Below are positions 33,117 through 41,207 of a DNA stretch of 64,000 nucleotides, piece after piece. Each line of letters begins with the position of its first letter. Position 1 is the stretch's first letter. The position numbers and the translations under genes are program-made. Under the pieces are notes generated by a model that saw only the letters and a program-made list of their open reading frames with translations, ran no database searches and was not told the origin of the DNA. Source of the stretch: an uncultured Dorea sp. (lineage in GTDB: Bacteria; Bacillota; Clostridia; Lachnospirales; Lachnospiraceae); the NCBI GenBank assembly GCA_900543415.1, contig UQRE01000006.1, forward strand, positions 1 through 64,000, read 5' to 3'.

Positions 33117-33136
33117 TTAAGGAGGAACATAAAGAA

Positions 33137-34810
33137 GTGGCTACAAAAACTATAAATGTGGATATGCTTGCCAAGATGTTTTTGGCAGGTGCACAGAATA
33201 TTGAGGCAAAGAAGGAATTTATCAACGAATTAAATGTATTTCCGGTACCGGATGGAGATACAGGAACCAATATGTCATTGACAATTATGGCTGCGGCAAA
33301 AGAAGTAACCGCGCTTCAGAACCCGAAGATGGCAGATCTTGCAAAAGCAATTTCTTCCGGTTCCTTGCGTGGTGCAAGAGGTAACTCAGGAGTTATTTTA
33401 TCTCAGCTTCTGCGTGGATTCACGAAAGCAATCCGTGAGGAGAAAGAAATCGATGTGATCGCTCTTGCAGCGGCATGTAACAGAGCCAGAGAGACTGCGT
33501 ACAAGGCAGTTATGAAGCCGAAGGAAGGTACTATTCTTACTGTGGCAAGCGGAATTGCGGAAAAAGCTTCTGAGATGGCGCAGGAGACAGATGATCTGGA
33601 AGAATTTATTCCGGCAGTTATTTCCTATGCAGAAGAAGTGTTGGCGAAAACTCCGGATATGCTTCCAGTATTAAAAGAAGCAGGAGTTGTTGATTCCGGC
33701 GGACAGGGACTTTTGGAAGTTATCAAGGGAGCTTATGACGCGTTCCTTGGAAAAGAGATTGATTACAGTGCAATTGCTCCAAGTGCAGGAGCGGGAGTGA
33801 CAAAGATCAGTGCAGAGGATACTGCCGATATCAAATTCGGTTATTGTACAGAATTTATCATTCTTACAGAAAAAGAATTTACAGAGCAGGATGAAGTGGA
33901 GTTTAAAGAATACCTGTCTTCCATCGGTGATTCTATCGTATGTGTGGCGGATGATGATGTAGTGAAGATTCATGTTCATACGAATGATCCTGGACTTGCA
34001 ATTCAAAGAGCGCTTACATTCGGACAGTTATCCCGAATGAAGATTGATAATATGCGTGAAGAGCATCAGGAGAAATTGATCCGTGATGCGGAGAATCTTG
34101 CAAAACAGCAGGAACAGGATGCTGCTGAGAAGAAAGCCAGCGAACCAAGAAAGCCAATGGGATTCATTGCGGTTTCTATCGGTGAAGGAATCAATAATAT
34201 TTTTAAAGAACTGGGAGTGGACTACATTATCGAAGGCGGTCAGACGATGAATCCAAGTACAGACGATATGTTGAAAGCGATCGATGAAGTCCATGCAGAT
34301 ACCGTATTTATTCTCCCGAATAACAAGAATATCGTTCTTGCGGCAAATCAGGCAAAACATCTTGTAGAAGATAAAGAAATCATCGTTATCCCAACCAAGA
34401 CTGTGCCACAGGGAATTACAGCAATCATCAACTTCATGCCGGATGCAGATGCCAAAACGAATGAAGAGGCAATGCTGGAAGAAGTGAAAAATGTAAAGAC
34501 CGGACAGGTAACTTATGCCGTGCGTGACACTCACATTGATGACAAGGAGATTCATGAAGGCGATATCATGGGTATCGGCGATCATGGAATTCTTGCAGTC
34601 GGAAGCGAAATTCGCAAGACAACATTGGATATGCTGGAGCAGCTTGTCGACGAAGATTCTGAACTGATCAGTATTTATTATGGTGAAGAAGTGAAAGAAG
34701 AAGACGCCAATGAATTGATCGAACAGATTGAAGAGTTATATCCAGATGCTGATGTGGATGCGCACTTTGGCGGACAGCCAATCTACTATTATGTATTAGC
34801 TGTAGAATAA
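33137..34810 (+). CDS. fakA: DAK2-domain fatty acid kinase FakA/YloV
   Basis: A 557-residue kinase that phosphorylates fatty acids held by DegV/FakB proteins. The N-terminal DhaL/DAK2 domain has FPVPDGDTGTNMSLT (metal-binding aspartates) and SGSLRGARGNSGVILSQ. A central segment and the C-terminal DegV-like fold (GEGINNIFKELG, THIDDKEIHEGDIMGIG) follow. The start is GTG at 33137 with AAGGAGG upstream. The DegV protein at 18908 is a possible partner. Known order yloU-yloV-recG is preserved here, recG coming next. Confidence 0.92.
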   Translation: MATKTINVDMLAKMFLAGAQNIEAKKEFINELNVFPVPDGDTGTNMSLTIMAAAKEVTALQNPKMADLAKAISSGSLRGARGNSGVILSQLLRGFTKAIREEKEIDVIALAAACNRARETAYKAVMKPKEGTILTVASGIAEKASEMAQETDDLEEFIPAVISYAEEVLAKTPDMLPVLKEAGVVDSGGQGLLEVIKGAYDAFLGKEIDYSAIAPSAGAGVTKISAEDTADIKFGYCTEFIILTEKEFTEQDEVEFKEYLSSIGDSIVCVADDDVVKIHVHTNDPGLAIQRALTFGQLSRMKIDNMREEHQEKLIRDAENLAKQQEQDAAEKKASEPRKPMGFIAVSIGEGINNIFKELGVDYIIEGGQTMNPSTDDMLKAIDEVHADTVFILPNNKNIVLAANQAKHLVEDKEIIVIPTKTVPQGITAIINFMPDADAKTNEEAMLEEVKNVKTGQVTYAVRDTHIDDKEIHEGDIMGIGDHGILAVGSEIRKTTLDMLEQLVDEDSELISIYYGEEVKEEDANELIEQIEELYPDADVDAHFGGQPIYYYVLAVE

Positions 34811-34826
34811 GTCGGAAAAGAGAGAT

Positions 34827-34855
34827 AACAGGGGGCGTTTTCGTCCCCTGTTTTT
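34827..34855 (+). terminator. terminator between fakA and recG
   Basis: An AACAGGGG/CCCCTGTT stem (from 34827, closing at 34852) with an extended GCGTTTTCGT tip and TTTTT tail. It ends 15 bp before recG, so recG expression probably depends on read-through. Confidence 0.75.
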
Positions 34856-34870
34856 AGTAGGAAGAAGACG

Positions 34871-36901
34871 ATGATTGAACAGACAAGTATAAAAGAAATA
34901 AAAGGTGTGGGAGAGAAGACCCAGAAATTATTTGAAAAGATCGGTATCTATACCGTTGGCGATCTGATCCGGTATTATCCGAGAGGTTATGGTGTGTATG
35001 AAGAGGCGACACCGATTTTCGAAGTAGAAGAAGGGCATATTCAGACGGTTTCCGGTGCAGTCTTTGGCAAAGTGCAGGTGTCCGGTACGAGAAATATGCA
35101 GGTGACAACCACGCATATCAAAGACTTGACGGGGACCATTCAAGTGATCTGGTTTCGTATGCCATTTTTAAGAAATACATTAAAGAGCGGTCAGCCCGTC
35201 ACCCTTCGAGGCAAAGTTACAAGGCGCAGGAATCACCTCGTAATGGAACACCCGGAGCTTTTTTGTCCGCCGGACAAATACGATGAAAAATTAAATACAT
35301 TGCAGCCAATTTACGGACTGACAGCCGGACTTAGTAATAATACTGTTATGAAAGCGGTAAAACAAGCACTTGAAGGGTTAAATCTTTCTAAAGAAAGCTT
35401 TCCGGAAGAACTTCGGTTGAAATATCAACTGGCAGAATATAACTATGCCGTGCGCGGAATTCATTTTCCGGAAGATAAGGAAGTATTTTATCATGCGAGA
35501 AAACGACTGGTATTTGAAGAATTTCTTTCTTTTATATTATCATTGCGTCAATTAAAGACGAGCAATGAACGGATGTCAAACGAATATGTAATGGAAGAGC
35601 ATCCGGCGGTGAAAGAATTGATTCGTAAACTTCCTTATCAGTTGACGAATGCGCAGACTAAGGTGTGGCAGGAGATTTCGGAAAATATGAAATCTGATAC
35701 GGTGATGTCCAGACTTGTGCAAGGTGATGTTGGTTCGGGAAAGACTATTGTAGCTGTGCTTGCATTATTAAATACTGCTATGAATGGTTATCAGGGGGCA
35801 ATGATGGCGCCAACAGAAGTATTGGCAAGACAGCATTATGAGTCTATCTGTAAATTATTTGACACCTATGATATTCCTGTGAAGGTGGTTCTCCTTACGG
35901 GGTCTATGACGGCAAAAGAGAAGCGAAAGGTCTATGACCGGATTGAATGTGGGCTTGCAAAAATTATCATTGGAACTCATGCGCTGATTCAAGATAAGGT
36001 ATTTTATGATAATCTTGCGCTTGTAATTACCGATGAGCAACACAGATTCGGAGTAAAGCAGCGAGAAACATTTGCCAATAAAGGCGGTGTGCCGCATGTA
36101 CTTGTTATGAGTGCAACACCGATTCCGAGGACGCTTGCCATCATTCTCTACGGAGATCTTGATATTTCCGTTATTGATGAACTTCCGGCGAATCGGCTTC
36201 CCATTAAAAATTGTGTGGTAGATACCAGTTATCGAAATACCGCGTATGCGTTTATGAAAAAACAGATTGCAGAAGGCAGACAATGCTATGTGATCTGTCC
36301 TATGGTAGAAGAGAGCGAGAGCATGGAAGCGGAAAATGTCATTGATTATGCCGGAGAACTTCAAAAGGAAATGGGAGATGGTATCTTAGTCTCTTATCTT
36401 CACGGTAAAATGAAACAGGCACAAAAAGACGAGATCATGACGCAGTTCGGAGAAAATAAAATACAAATACTCGTATCAACAACTGTAATCGAAGTTGGAA
36501 TTGATGTTCCCAACGCCACAGTCATGATGATTGAAAATGCAGAGCGCTTTGGACTTGCTCAGCTTCATCAGCTGAGAGGACGAGTAGGACGGGGAAAATA
36601 TCAGTCTTATTGTATTTTTATGAGCGCATCTAAATCAAAAGAGACAAAAGAACGTCTTGAAATCTTGAACCATTCAAATGACGGATTTCAAATAGCCAGT
36701 GAAGATTTAAGGCTTCGCGGTCCCGGTGATTTCTTCGGTATCCGCCAAAGCGGACTTATGGATTTTAAATTGGCAGATGTGTATCAGGATAGCAATGTTT
36801 TAAAGATGGCAAATGAGGCTGCAAACTGGCTGGAAGAGGAAAAAATCGATTTATTGAAAATACTTCCAGATTATGAAAGAACTTCTAGTGTAATAATCTA
36901 A
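34871..36901 (+). CDS. recG: ATP-dependent DNA helicase RecG
   Basis: A 676-residue helicase for stalled forks and branched DNA. The N-terminal wedge/OB domain (ISGAVFGKV-like region, about 50-150) is followed by helicase motifs: GDVGSGKT (about 290), APTEVLARQH, the DEQH box in ITDEQHRFG, SATPIPRTL, and motif VI QLRGRVGRGKYQSYC. The C-terminal region NHSNDGFQIASEDLRLRGPGDF is typical. Full length for the family. Confidence 0.97.
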   Translation: MIEQTSIKEIKGVGEKTQKLFEKIGIYTVGDLIRYYPRGYGVYEEATPIFEVEEGHIQTVSGAVFGKVQVSGTRNMQVTTTHIKDLTGTIQVIWFRMPFLRNTLKSGQPVTLRGKVTRRRNHLVMEHPELFCPPDKYDEKLNTLQPIYGLTAGLSNNTVMKAVKQALEGLNLSKESFPEELRLKYQLAEYNYAVRGIHFPEDKEVFYHARKRLVFEEFLSFILSLRQLKTSNERMSNEYVMEEHPAVKELIRKLPYQLTNAQTKVWQEISENMKSDTVMSRLVQGDVGSGKTIVAVLALLNTAMNGYQGAMMAPTEVLARQHYESICKLFDTYDIPVKVVLLTGSMTAKEKRKVYDRIECGLAKIIIGTHALIQDKVFYDNLALVITDEQHRFGVKQRETFANKGGVPHVLVMSATPIPRTLAIILYGDLDISVIDELPANRLPIKNCVVDTSYRNTAYAFMKKQIAEGRQCYVICPMVEESESMEAENVIDYAGELQKEMGDGILVSYLHGKMKQAQKDEIMTQFGENKIQILVSTTVIEVGIDVPNATVMMIENAERFGLAQLHQLRGRVGRGKYQSYCIFMSASKSKETKERLEILNHSNDGFQIASEDLRLRGPGDFFGIRQSGLMDFKLADVYQDSNVLKMANEAANWLEEEKIDLLKILPDYERTSSVII

Positions 36902-36909
36902 AACCTCCA

Positions 36910-36916
36910 TATACTA
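36910..36916 (+). promoter_or_regulatory. possible sigma-G type -10 element before the SASP gene
   Basis: TATACTA at 36910-36916 differs by one base from the forespore sigma-G -10 consensus CATACTA and lies 53 bp before an SASP gene, which in Bacillus is sigma-G controlled. The -35 match is poor, so this is tentative. Confidence 0.35.
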
Positions 36917-36968
36917 GCATTGTAACAAAAACAAAAGTTACAAAGTTACGAAAAGGAGGAGAAGAACA

Positions 36969-37175
36969 ATGGCAAATCGTTCATCAAACAGAGCAGCCGT
37001 ACCTGAGGCAAAAGGTGCATTAGACAAATTCAAATACGAGGTTGCAAACGAGCTTGGAGTACCGTTGACAGACGGATACAACGGAGACCTTACTTCCAGA
37101 CAGAATGGTTCTGTTGGCGGTTATATGGTAAAGAAAATGATCGAACAGCAGGAACAGCAGATGGCTGGTAAATAA
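36969..37175 (+). CDS. alpha/beta-type small acid-soluble spore protein
   Basis: A 68-residue DNA-coating spore protein. The first conserved block includes the germination-protease site region KYEVANELGV, and the second is GDLTSRQNGSVGGYMVKKMIE. These proteins saturate spore DNA and protect it from damage. A very strong ribosome site (AAAGGAGGAG) fits its high forespore expression. It has its own terminator. Confidence 0.97.
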   Translation: MANRSSNRAAVPEAKGALDKFKYEVANELGVPLTDGYNGDLTSRQNGSVGGYMVKKMIEQQEQQMAGK

Positions 37176-37209
37176 GCAATAAGAAAATTAAAAACGTGAA
37201 AACGAAATT

Positions 37210-37256
37210 AAGGCGTGGTACTTAGAAAAAGAGAAGTATCATGCCTTGATTTTTTT
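37210..37256 (+). terminator. terminator after the SASP gene
   Basis: A 14-bp stem with two G-T pairs (37210-37223 with 37234-37247) has a 10-nt loop and is followed by GAT and a T7 tract. Confidence 0.85.
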
Positions 37257-37267
37257 ATAATCATATA

Positions 37268-37295
37268 TTGACATCTAACTACTATGTGGTACAAG
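37268..37295 (+). promoter_or_regulatory. promoter of the padR-membrane protein pair
   Basis: TTGACA (37268-37273) is followed after 16 bp by TACAAG (37290-37295), a weak -10 that fits a regulated promoter. The dyad at 37279-37299 covers the spacer and -10. Confidence 0.55.
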
Positions 37296-37299
37296 GTAG
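37279..37299. promoter_or_regulatory. candidate PadR autoregulatory operator
   Basis: The 21-bp sequence has dyad symmetry of the form CTAC-N2-TGT-N3-ACA-N2-GTAG with an odd centre, resembling PadR sites built on TGT/ACA half-sites. It overlaps the promoter of the padR gene, as expected for self-repression. Confidence 0.5.
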
Positions 37300-37316
37300 C
37301 TGGAGGTGAAAGAAAC

Positions 37317-37643
37317 ATGTATGATAAATCCCAGTTGATGCGCGGAACACTGGAAGGCTGTATTTTGAAAATACTGCTGGATGAGACGACATACGGATAT
37401 GAAATTGTAACCAGACTTCAAAAGTATGGATTTGAAGATATCAAAGAGGGCACCATTTATCCTCTCTTGGTACGACTGGAAAAGAAGAATATCATTTCTT
37501 CTGAATTTCGCCCGTCTCCGTTAGGACCAAGCCGAAAATACTATTCATTGACGGAAGAAGGGCAGGCATACTTTGAAGAATTCAAAACTTACTGGATGCA
37601 AGTATCTGCATCAGTAAACAAGTTGTTAAGTTTGGAGGGGTAG
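37317..37643 (+). CDS. PadR-family transcriptional regulator
   Basis: A 108-residue winged-helix repressor. It begins SQLMRGTLEGCILKILL, includes TYGYEIVTRL and the wing region EGTIYPLLVRLEKKNII followed by GPSRKYYSLTEEG, all diagnostic of PadR. The ATG at 37317 has TGGAGGTG upstream; an in-frame ATG at 37284 lies inside the operator and is rejected. It is followed after 3 nt by a membrane protein gene, the usual PadR arrangement, and likely represses both. Confidence 0.92.
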   Translation: MYDKSQLMRGTLEGCILKILLDETTYGYEIVTRLQKYGFEDIKEGTIYPLLVRLEKKNIISSEFRPSPLGPSRKYYSLTEEGQAYFEEFKTYWMQVSASVNKLLSLEG

Positions 37644-37646
37644 ATC

Positions 37647-38300
37647 ATGAACGAAACTATGAATGAAAAAAATAAAAAAACAATCCGCAAAATGAATAAA
37701 TATATTAATACATTTCCGTTGGATGATCAGGCAATCCTTCAGATTCAGCAGGATATTGAAGGAATGGCACAAGAAGCACAGGAACGGGAAGAACCGTTGG
37801 AACAGATACTCGGAAAAGATCCAAGAGAATTTTGTGATGATCTTATCTATGCGGTAGGTGGAATTAAGACGCCGGGCGGACGTAAAATACTAAGAATTGC
37901 AGGAGCAATTTATCAGACACTAGGAGCTTTTGGAATTATAACGGGTTTACTTTTTTTGTTAACAGATTTATTTCTAAGCTTTGGTGAATTTCTTTCAACA
38001 ATTCGAGGCTTTGGCTTTTGGAAAGAGGACATGTTTTCTATTTTAAGTTCCATAATATTTGGAGTTTTTTATTTAATTGCAGGAAAAAAAGGATTTCAAT
38101 ATAGCGCTGATGTGTCACAGGCGAATAAAGCAATGAGATGGGGAGTTGGTTTGCTTGGACTTGAACTGCTTGGTTTTATAGAAGCGGTGTTTGATACTCC
38201 TTTGGAGGCAGTTATTTCTCTTGCGATTGGATGTATTCCGGCTATCATGTATATCATAGGTGCAAGAAGAAACCGTCCGCACACGGAAGAAGCAATTTAG
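37647..38300 (+). CDS. PadR-associated membrane protein (DUF1048/HAAS-like)
   Basis: A 217-residue protein. The N-terminal cytoplasmic helical domain (about 1-80) resembles the HAAS/DUF1048 sensor-like domain often encoded beside PadR. Four hydrophobic segments follow (about 85-110, 128-145, 165-180, 185-205). There is no enzymatic motif. The pair may act as a small membrane-stress or export-related module; function is not known. Confidence 0.65.
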   Translation: MNETMNEKNKKTIRKMNKYINTFPLDDQAILQIQQDIEGMAQEAQEREEPLEQILGKDPREFCDDLIYAVGGIKTPGGRKILRIAGAIYQTLGAFGIITGLLFLLTDLFLSFGEFLSTIRGFGFWKEDMFSILSSIIFGVFYLIAGKKGFQYSADVSQANKAMRWGVGLLGLELLGFIEAVFDTPLEAVISLAIGCIPAIMYIIGARRNRPHTEEAI

Positions 38301-38334
38301 AAAGAAAGCGAAATAGTTTTATGGCTGTCTCGGA

Positions 38335-38363
38335 TTGACTTTTCTTTTATTCAATTTTATAAT
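38335..38363 (+). promoter_or_regulatory. strong promoter of rsmD-coaD
   Basis: TTGACT (38335-38340) and TATAAT (38358-38363) are exactly 17 bp apart. Transcription would begin near 38370, giving a leader of about 93 nt before rsmD that contains the hairpin at 38383-38429. Confidence 0.7.
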
Positions 38364-38382
38364 TATTTAAAATAGTATTTAT

Positions 38383-38433
38383 GATACCAGAGTGTGAGAG
38401 CACAATGTGCAGAACATCTATCTGGTATCTTTT
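38383..38433 (+). terminator. leader hairpin, terminator or attenuator, before rsmD
   Basis: GATACCAGA (38383-38391) pairs perfectly with TCTGGTATC (38421-38429). The 29-nt interior can form a second small hairpin (TGTG/CACA). TTTT follows. Since a strong promoter lies just upstream, it is either an attenuator in the rsmD leader or the end of a short RNA of about 65 nt. Confidence 0.5.
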
Positions 38434-38462
38434 GAATTTCTTATAATATAAGGGGATTTTTT

Positions 38463-39032
38463 ATGAGAGTGATCGCAGGTTCAGCCAAAAGGCTGCAATT
38501 AAAAACTTTAGATGGAATGGACACAAGACCAACCACAGACCGGATTAAAGAGACGTTATTTAACATGCTGACACCGTATCTTTATGACTGCATGTTTCTT
38601 GATTTGTTTGCCGGAAGTGGCGGAATTGGAATTGAGGCGCTCAGCAGAGGCGCTATGGGTGCAGTTTTTGTTGAGAAGAACCCAAGGGCAATGTCCTGTA
38701 TTCGTGATAACCTTAAGACGACGAATCTTATGAAGAAGGCAATTACGATGTCTACCGATGTGATGACAGCGCTTTATAAACTGGAAGGTGATAAACAGTT
38801 TGATTATATTTTCATGGACCCTCCGTATCATCAAGAACTAGAACAGAAAGTTTTGGAGTATTTATCTGGTTCCAATCTTCTGGCGGAAGAAGGAGTGATC
38901 ATTGTGGAAGCAGCAAAGGAGACAACTTTTGACTATCTTCAGGATCTTGGATTTACCGTAATCAAAACAAAAGAATATAAGACAAATAAACATGTTTTTA
39001 TTGAACCTTTAGGGAGGAAAGAAGTATGTTAA
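38463..39032 (+). CDS. rsmD: 16S rRNA (guanine-966-N2)-methyltransferase RsmD
   Basis: A 189-residue SAM-dependent methyltransferase. It starts [14 protein letters not shown] and has [15 protein letters not shown], the SAM motif [20 protein letters not shown] and the catalytic DPPY in IFMDPPYHQ. It overlaps coaD by 7 nt, a very common bacterial pairing. Confidence 0.96.
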   Translation: MRVIAGSAKRLQLKTLDGMDTRPTTDRIKETLFNMLTPYLYDCMFLDLFAGSGGIGIEALSRGAMGAVFVEKNPRAMSCIRDNLKTTNLMKKAITMSTDVMTALYKLEGDKQFDYIFMDPPYHQELEQKVLEYLSGSNLLAEEGVIIVEAAKETTFDYLQDLGFTVIKTKEYKTNKHVFIEPLGRKEVC

Positions 39033-39514
39033 GAGCAGTTTATCCAGGGAGTTTTGATCCGGTTACTAATGGACATCTGGATATTATCAGACGATCCAGA
39101 TGTCTTGCGGATGAATTAATTGTAGGAGTGCTGAATAATAAGGCAAAAACACCGTTGTTTTCCGTGGAAGAACGTGTTAAAATGTTAGAAGAAATGACCA
39201 AAAATATGACGGGAGTAAAGGTGGTCCCTTTTGAGGGACTTCTGGTAGATTTTGCAAAAGAAATGTCTGCAGGAATTGTTGTGAGAGGTCTTCGGGCTGT
39301 GACTGATTTTGAATACGAGCTTCAGATGGCTCAGACGAACAACAAGCTTTCACCGGAACTGGAAACGGTATTTCTTACAACAAGTCTTGAATATTCTTAT
39401 CTTAGTTCAACGATAGTAAAGGAAGTGGCAGCTTTTGGAGGGGATATTTCTCAGTTTGTACCAGAGACGATTGAGAGAAGAATACAAGAGAAAATCATGA
39501 AAAGGAGAGTGTAA
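39026..39514 (+). CDS. coaD: phosphopantetheine adenylyltransferase
   Basis: A 162-residue nucleotidyltransferase for the penultimate step of coenzyme A synthesis. The substrate motif [16 protein letters not shown] (T/HxGH type), [18 protein letters not shown] and [17 protein letters not shown] are all present. It overlaps rsmD; the next gene starts 3 nt after its stop. Confidence 0.97.
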   Translation: MLRAVYPGSFDPVTNGHLDIIRRSRCLADELIVGVLNNKAKTPLFSVEERVKMLEEMTKNMTGVKVVPFEGLLVDFAKEMSAGIVVRGLRAVTDFEYELQMAQTNNKLSPELETVFLTTSLEYSYLSSTIVKEVAAFGGDISQFVPETIERRIQEKIMKRRV

Positions 39515-39517
39515 ATA

Positions 39518-40153
39518 ATGAGTAGCCGTATTGAACAGATCATTGAAGAAATCGAGGAGTATATTGACAGCTGTAAATTCCAGCCATTGTCTACATCCAA
39601 GATCATTGTAAATAAAGATCAGATGGATGAGCTTCTTCGTGAACTTCGTATGAAGACACCAGACGAGATTAAACGTTATCAGAAAATTATTGCTAATAAA
39701 GATGCGATCCTTGCGGATGCACAGGCAAAGGCTGAAAGCTTGATCGAGGACGCACAGATTCAGACAACAGAGCTTGTCAGCGAGCATGAGATCATGCAGC
39801 AGGCATATGCACAGGCAAATGAAGTTGTGACAGCAGCCACAGAGCAGGCACAGCAGATTCTTGACAATGCAACAAGAGACGCAAATGATATCCGTATCGG
39901 CGCTATGCAGTATACAGATGATTTATTGGCAAATGCGGAGAGTATTATCGGACATACATTAGATGGTTATACAACCAAATATGACGGTCTGGTTAATTCT
40001 CTTCAGGAGTGTTACGATATGGTCCGCAATAACCGTGCGGAACTTGAGATTCCGGAACAGTCAGCAAGCGGACTTGAAGCTGCTTACGGCACAGTAGAGG
40101 AAGAGGAGCCGGAATTTGATCTCGAAGCAGAGGACGAGGATGAATTCGTATAA
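39518..40153 (+). CDS. coiled-coil protein of unknown function downstream of coaD
   Basis: A 211-residue cytoplasmic protein, mainly helical. An N-terminal region (IEQIIEEIEEYIDSCKFQPLS) precedes a long Ala/Gln/Glu-rich coiled coil (about 70-140) with heptad spacing, similar in look to ATP-synthase b or DivIVA-type stalks, and a very acidic C-terminal tail from about residue 190. No catalytic motif was seen. The ribosome site AAAAGGAGAG and tight packing behind coaD suggest co-expression. A role in septum or chromosome organisation is possible but unproven. Confidence 0.75.
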   Translation: MSSRIEQIIEEIEEYIDSCKFQPLSTSKIIVNKDQMDELLRELRMKTPDEIKRYQKIIANKDAILADAQAKAESLIEDAQIQTTELVSEHEIMQQAYAQANEVVTAATEQAQQILDNATRDANDIRIGAMQYTDDLLANAESIIGHTLDGYTTKYDGLVNSLQECYDMVRNNRAELEIPEQSASGLEAAYGTVEEEEPEFDLEAEDEDEFV

Positions 40154-40158
40154 AATTT

Positions 40159-41097
40159 TCATTTAGTAAAAAAGAATAAATAACAAACAGCAAGAAGGCT
40201 GGTCACTCCCGCGGTGATCAGCTTTTGTATTATGTATGGAACAATGGATAGTCCACTCCCCTGAAGCATGGATGCAGTCTGGACAAGACAACAAAAACCT
40301 CCGAACGATATGAGGGCAAGACTGAATATGTATTTCCAACAGAAAGCGAGAGAAGACTGACATATAGAGATGATTCCGGTAGTCATTTCCAGTGGAGATA
40401 ATAAAAGCGGAGATAAATCAGGATTTTTAAAAGGAAGAAGACTTCCAAGCTCTATCAGAATCGTGAAAAGCATCATATACCCTCCGATTTTTGTAATAGT
40501 TTCAAATCCATTCATAATACAATAATCAAATAGTCCACCGTTTGTTTCTTGTTTTATCCGGGACGGTGAAGCGGTTGAGTGTCCTTCTCCGTATGCAATG
40601 AATTCTTTGCGAAAAAGAAAACTGCACAGAACAGGAGAGCCAATGAGAATTCCGAGAGTTGGAAGTGTGAGAGCGGGGGTGTTCAAGTTTTGCTGAATAA
40701 AGAAACTGATGATAAACATAGGGCTTGTATTGTTACAAAAAGAGAGTAAATACGACGCTTCTCTGTATGAGATTTTTTGTCTGCGCAGAAGGTCGGCGGT
40801 GAATTTGCTCCCCAGCGGGTATCCGCAGAGAAAACCTGACAGAATTACAATGGAGCCGTATTCGGATACATGAAATATACGACAAAAAAGAGGTTTTGTA
40901 AGTTTGGACAGCAAATGAATTGCTCCGGTTTCAAGGAGCAGATTTGTCAGAATCAGGAAAGGAAGCAGGGTGGGAAGTACCGTATGAAACCATAACACAA
41001 GACCTTTACCGGCTCCGGTAACGCAAGTTTTAGGAAAAAGCAAAATTAAAAAGAAGAAAAATATTGTTAAAAGTGCTGAAAATTTACCCTTCATCAT
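40159..41097 (-). CDS. ylbJ: sporulation integral membrane protein YlbJ-like
   Basis: A 312-residue polytopic membrane protein with about eight spans and nucleoside-recognition (Gate)-like features: FHTVLPTLLPFLI near the N-terminus, GFLCGYPLGSK, and SFCNNTSPMFI. YlbJ is needed for spore cortex formation in Bacillus. Its stop is 5 nt from the stop of the convergent coiled-coil gene. The ATG at 41097 (or 41094) is preferred to a TTG at 41100 because AAGGT lies about 7 nt upstream. The conserved yloV/coaD/ylbJ neighbourhood supports the call. Confidence 0.88.
   Translation of the reverse strand: MMKGKFSALLTIFFFFLILLFPKTCVTGAGKGLVLWFHTVLPTLLPFLILTNLLLETGAIHLLSKLTKPLFCRIFHVSEYGSIVILSGFLCGYPLGSKFTADLLRRQKISYREASYLLSFCNNTSPMFIISFFIQQNLNTPALTLPTLGILIGSPVLCSFLFRKEFIAYGEGHSTASPSRIKQETNGGLFDYCIMNGFETITKIGGYMMLFTILIELGSLLPFKNPDLSPLLLSPLEMTTGIISICQSSLAFCWKYIFSLALISFGGFCCLVQTASMLQGSGLSIVPYIIQKLITAGVTSLLAVCYLFFFTK
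40195..40226 (+). terminator. plus-strand terminator embedded in the 3' end of ylbJ
   Basis: GCTGGTCAC (40198-40206) pairs with GTGATCAGC (40214-40222) across a 7-nt loop and is followed by TTTT. It would stop the coaD-containing transcript while lying inside the coding sequence of the convergent minus-strand gene. Confidence 0.65.
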
Positions 41098-41142
41098 CAA
41101 AATACCTTCGTAAAAATTGTCACTTTTATTCTATGGATTAGG

Positions 41143-41171
41143 TTGATTTTTTATGAACTATGTACCATAAT
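41143..41171 (+). promoter_or_regulatory. promoter of the dipeptidase gene
   Basis: TTGATT (41143-41148) and CATAAT (41166-41171) are 17 bp apart in the 110-bp divergent region between ylbJ and pepD. Confidence 0.6.
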
Positions 41172-41207
41172 GAGAGATAGAAAATATGTAAAAGAGAGGG
41201 AATGAAA

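Noticed and set aside
33671..34585. Long reading frames on the minus strand across fakA and similar genes
   Set aside because: They mirror conserved plus-strand genes, lack ribosome sites and have cysteine/histidine-rich, low-complexity composition typical of antisense shadows.
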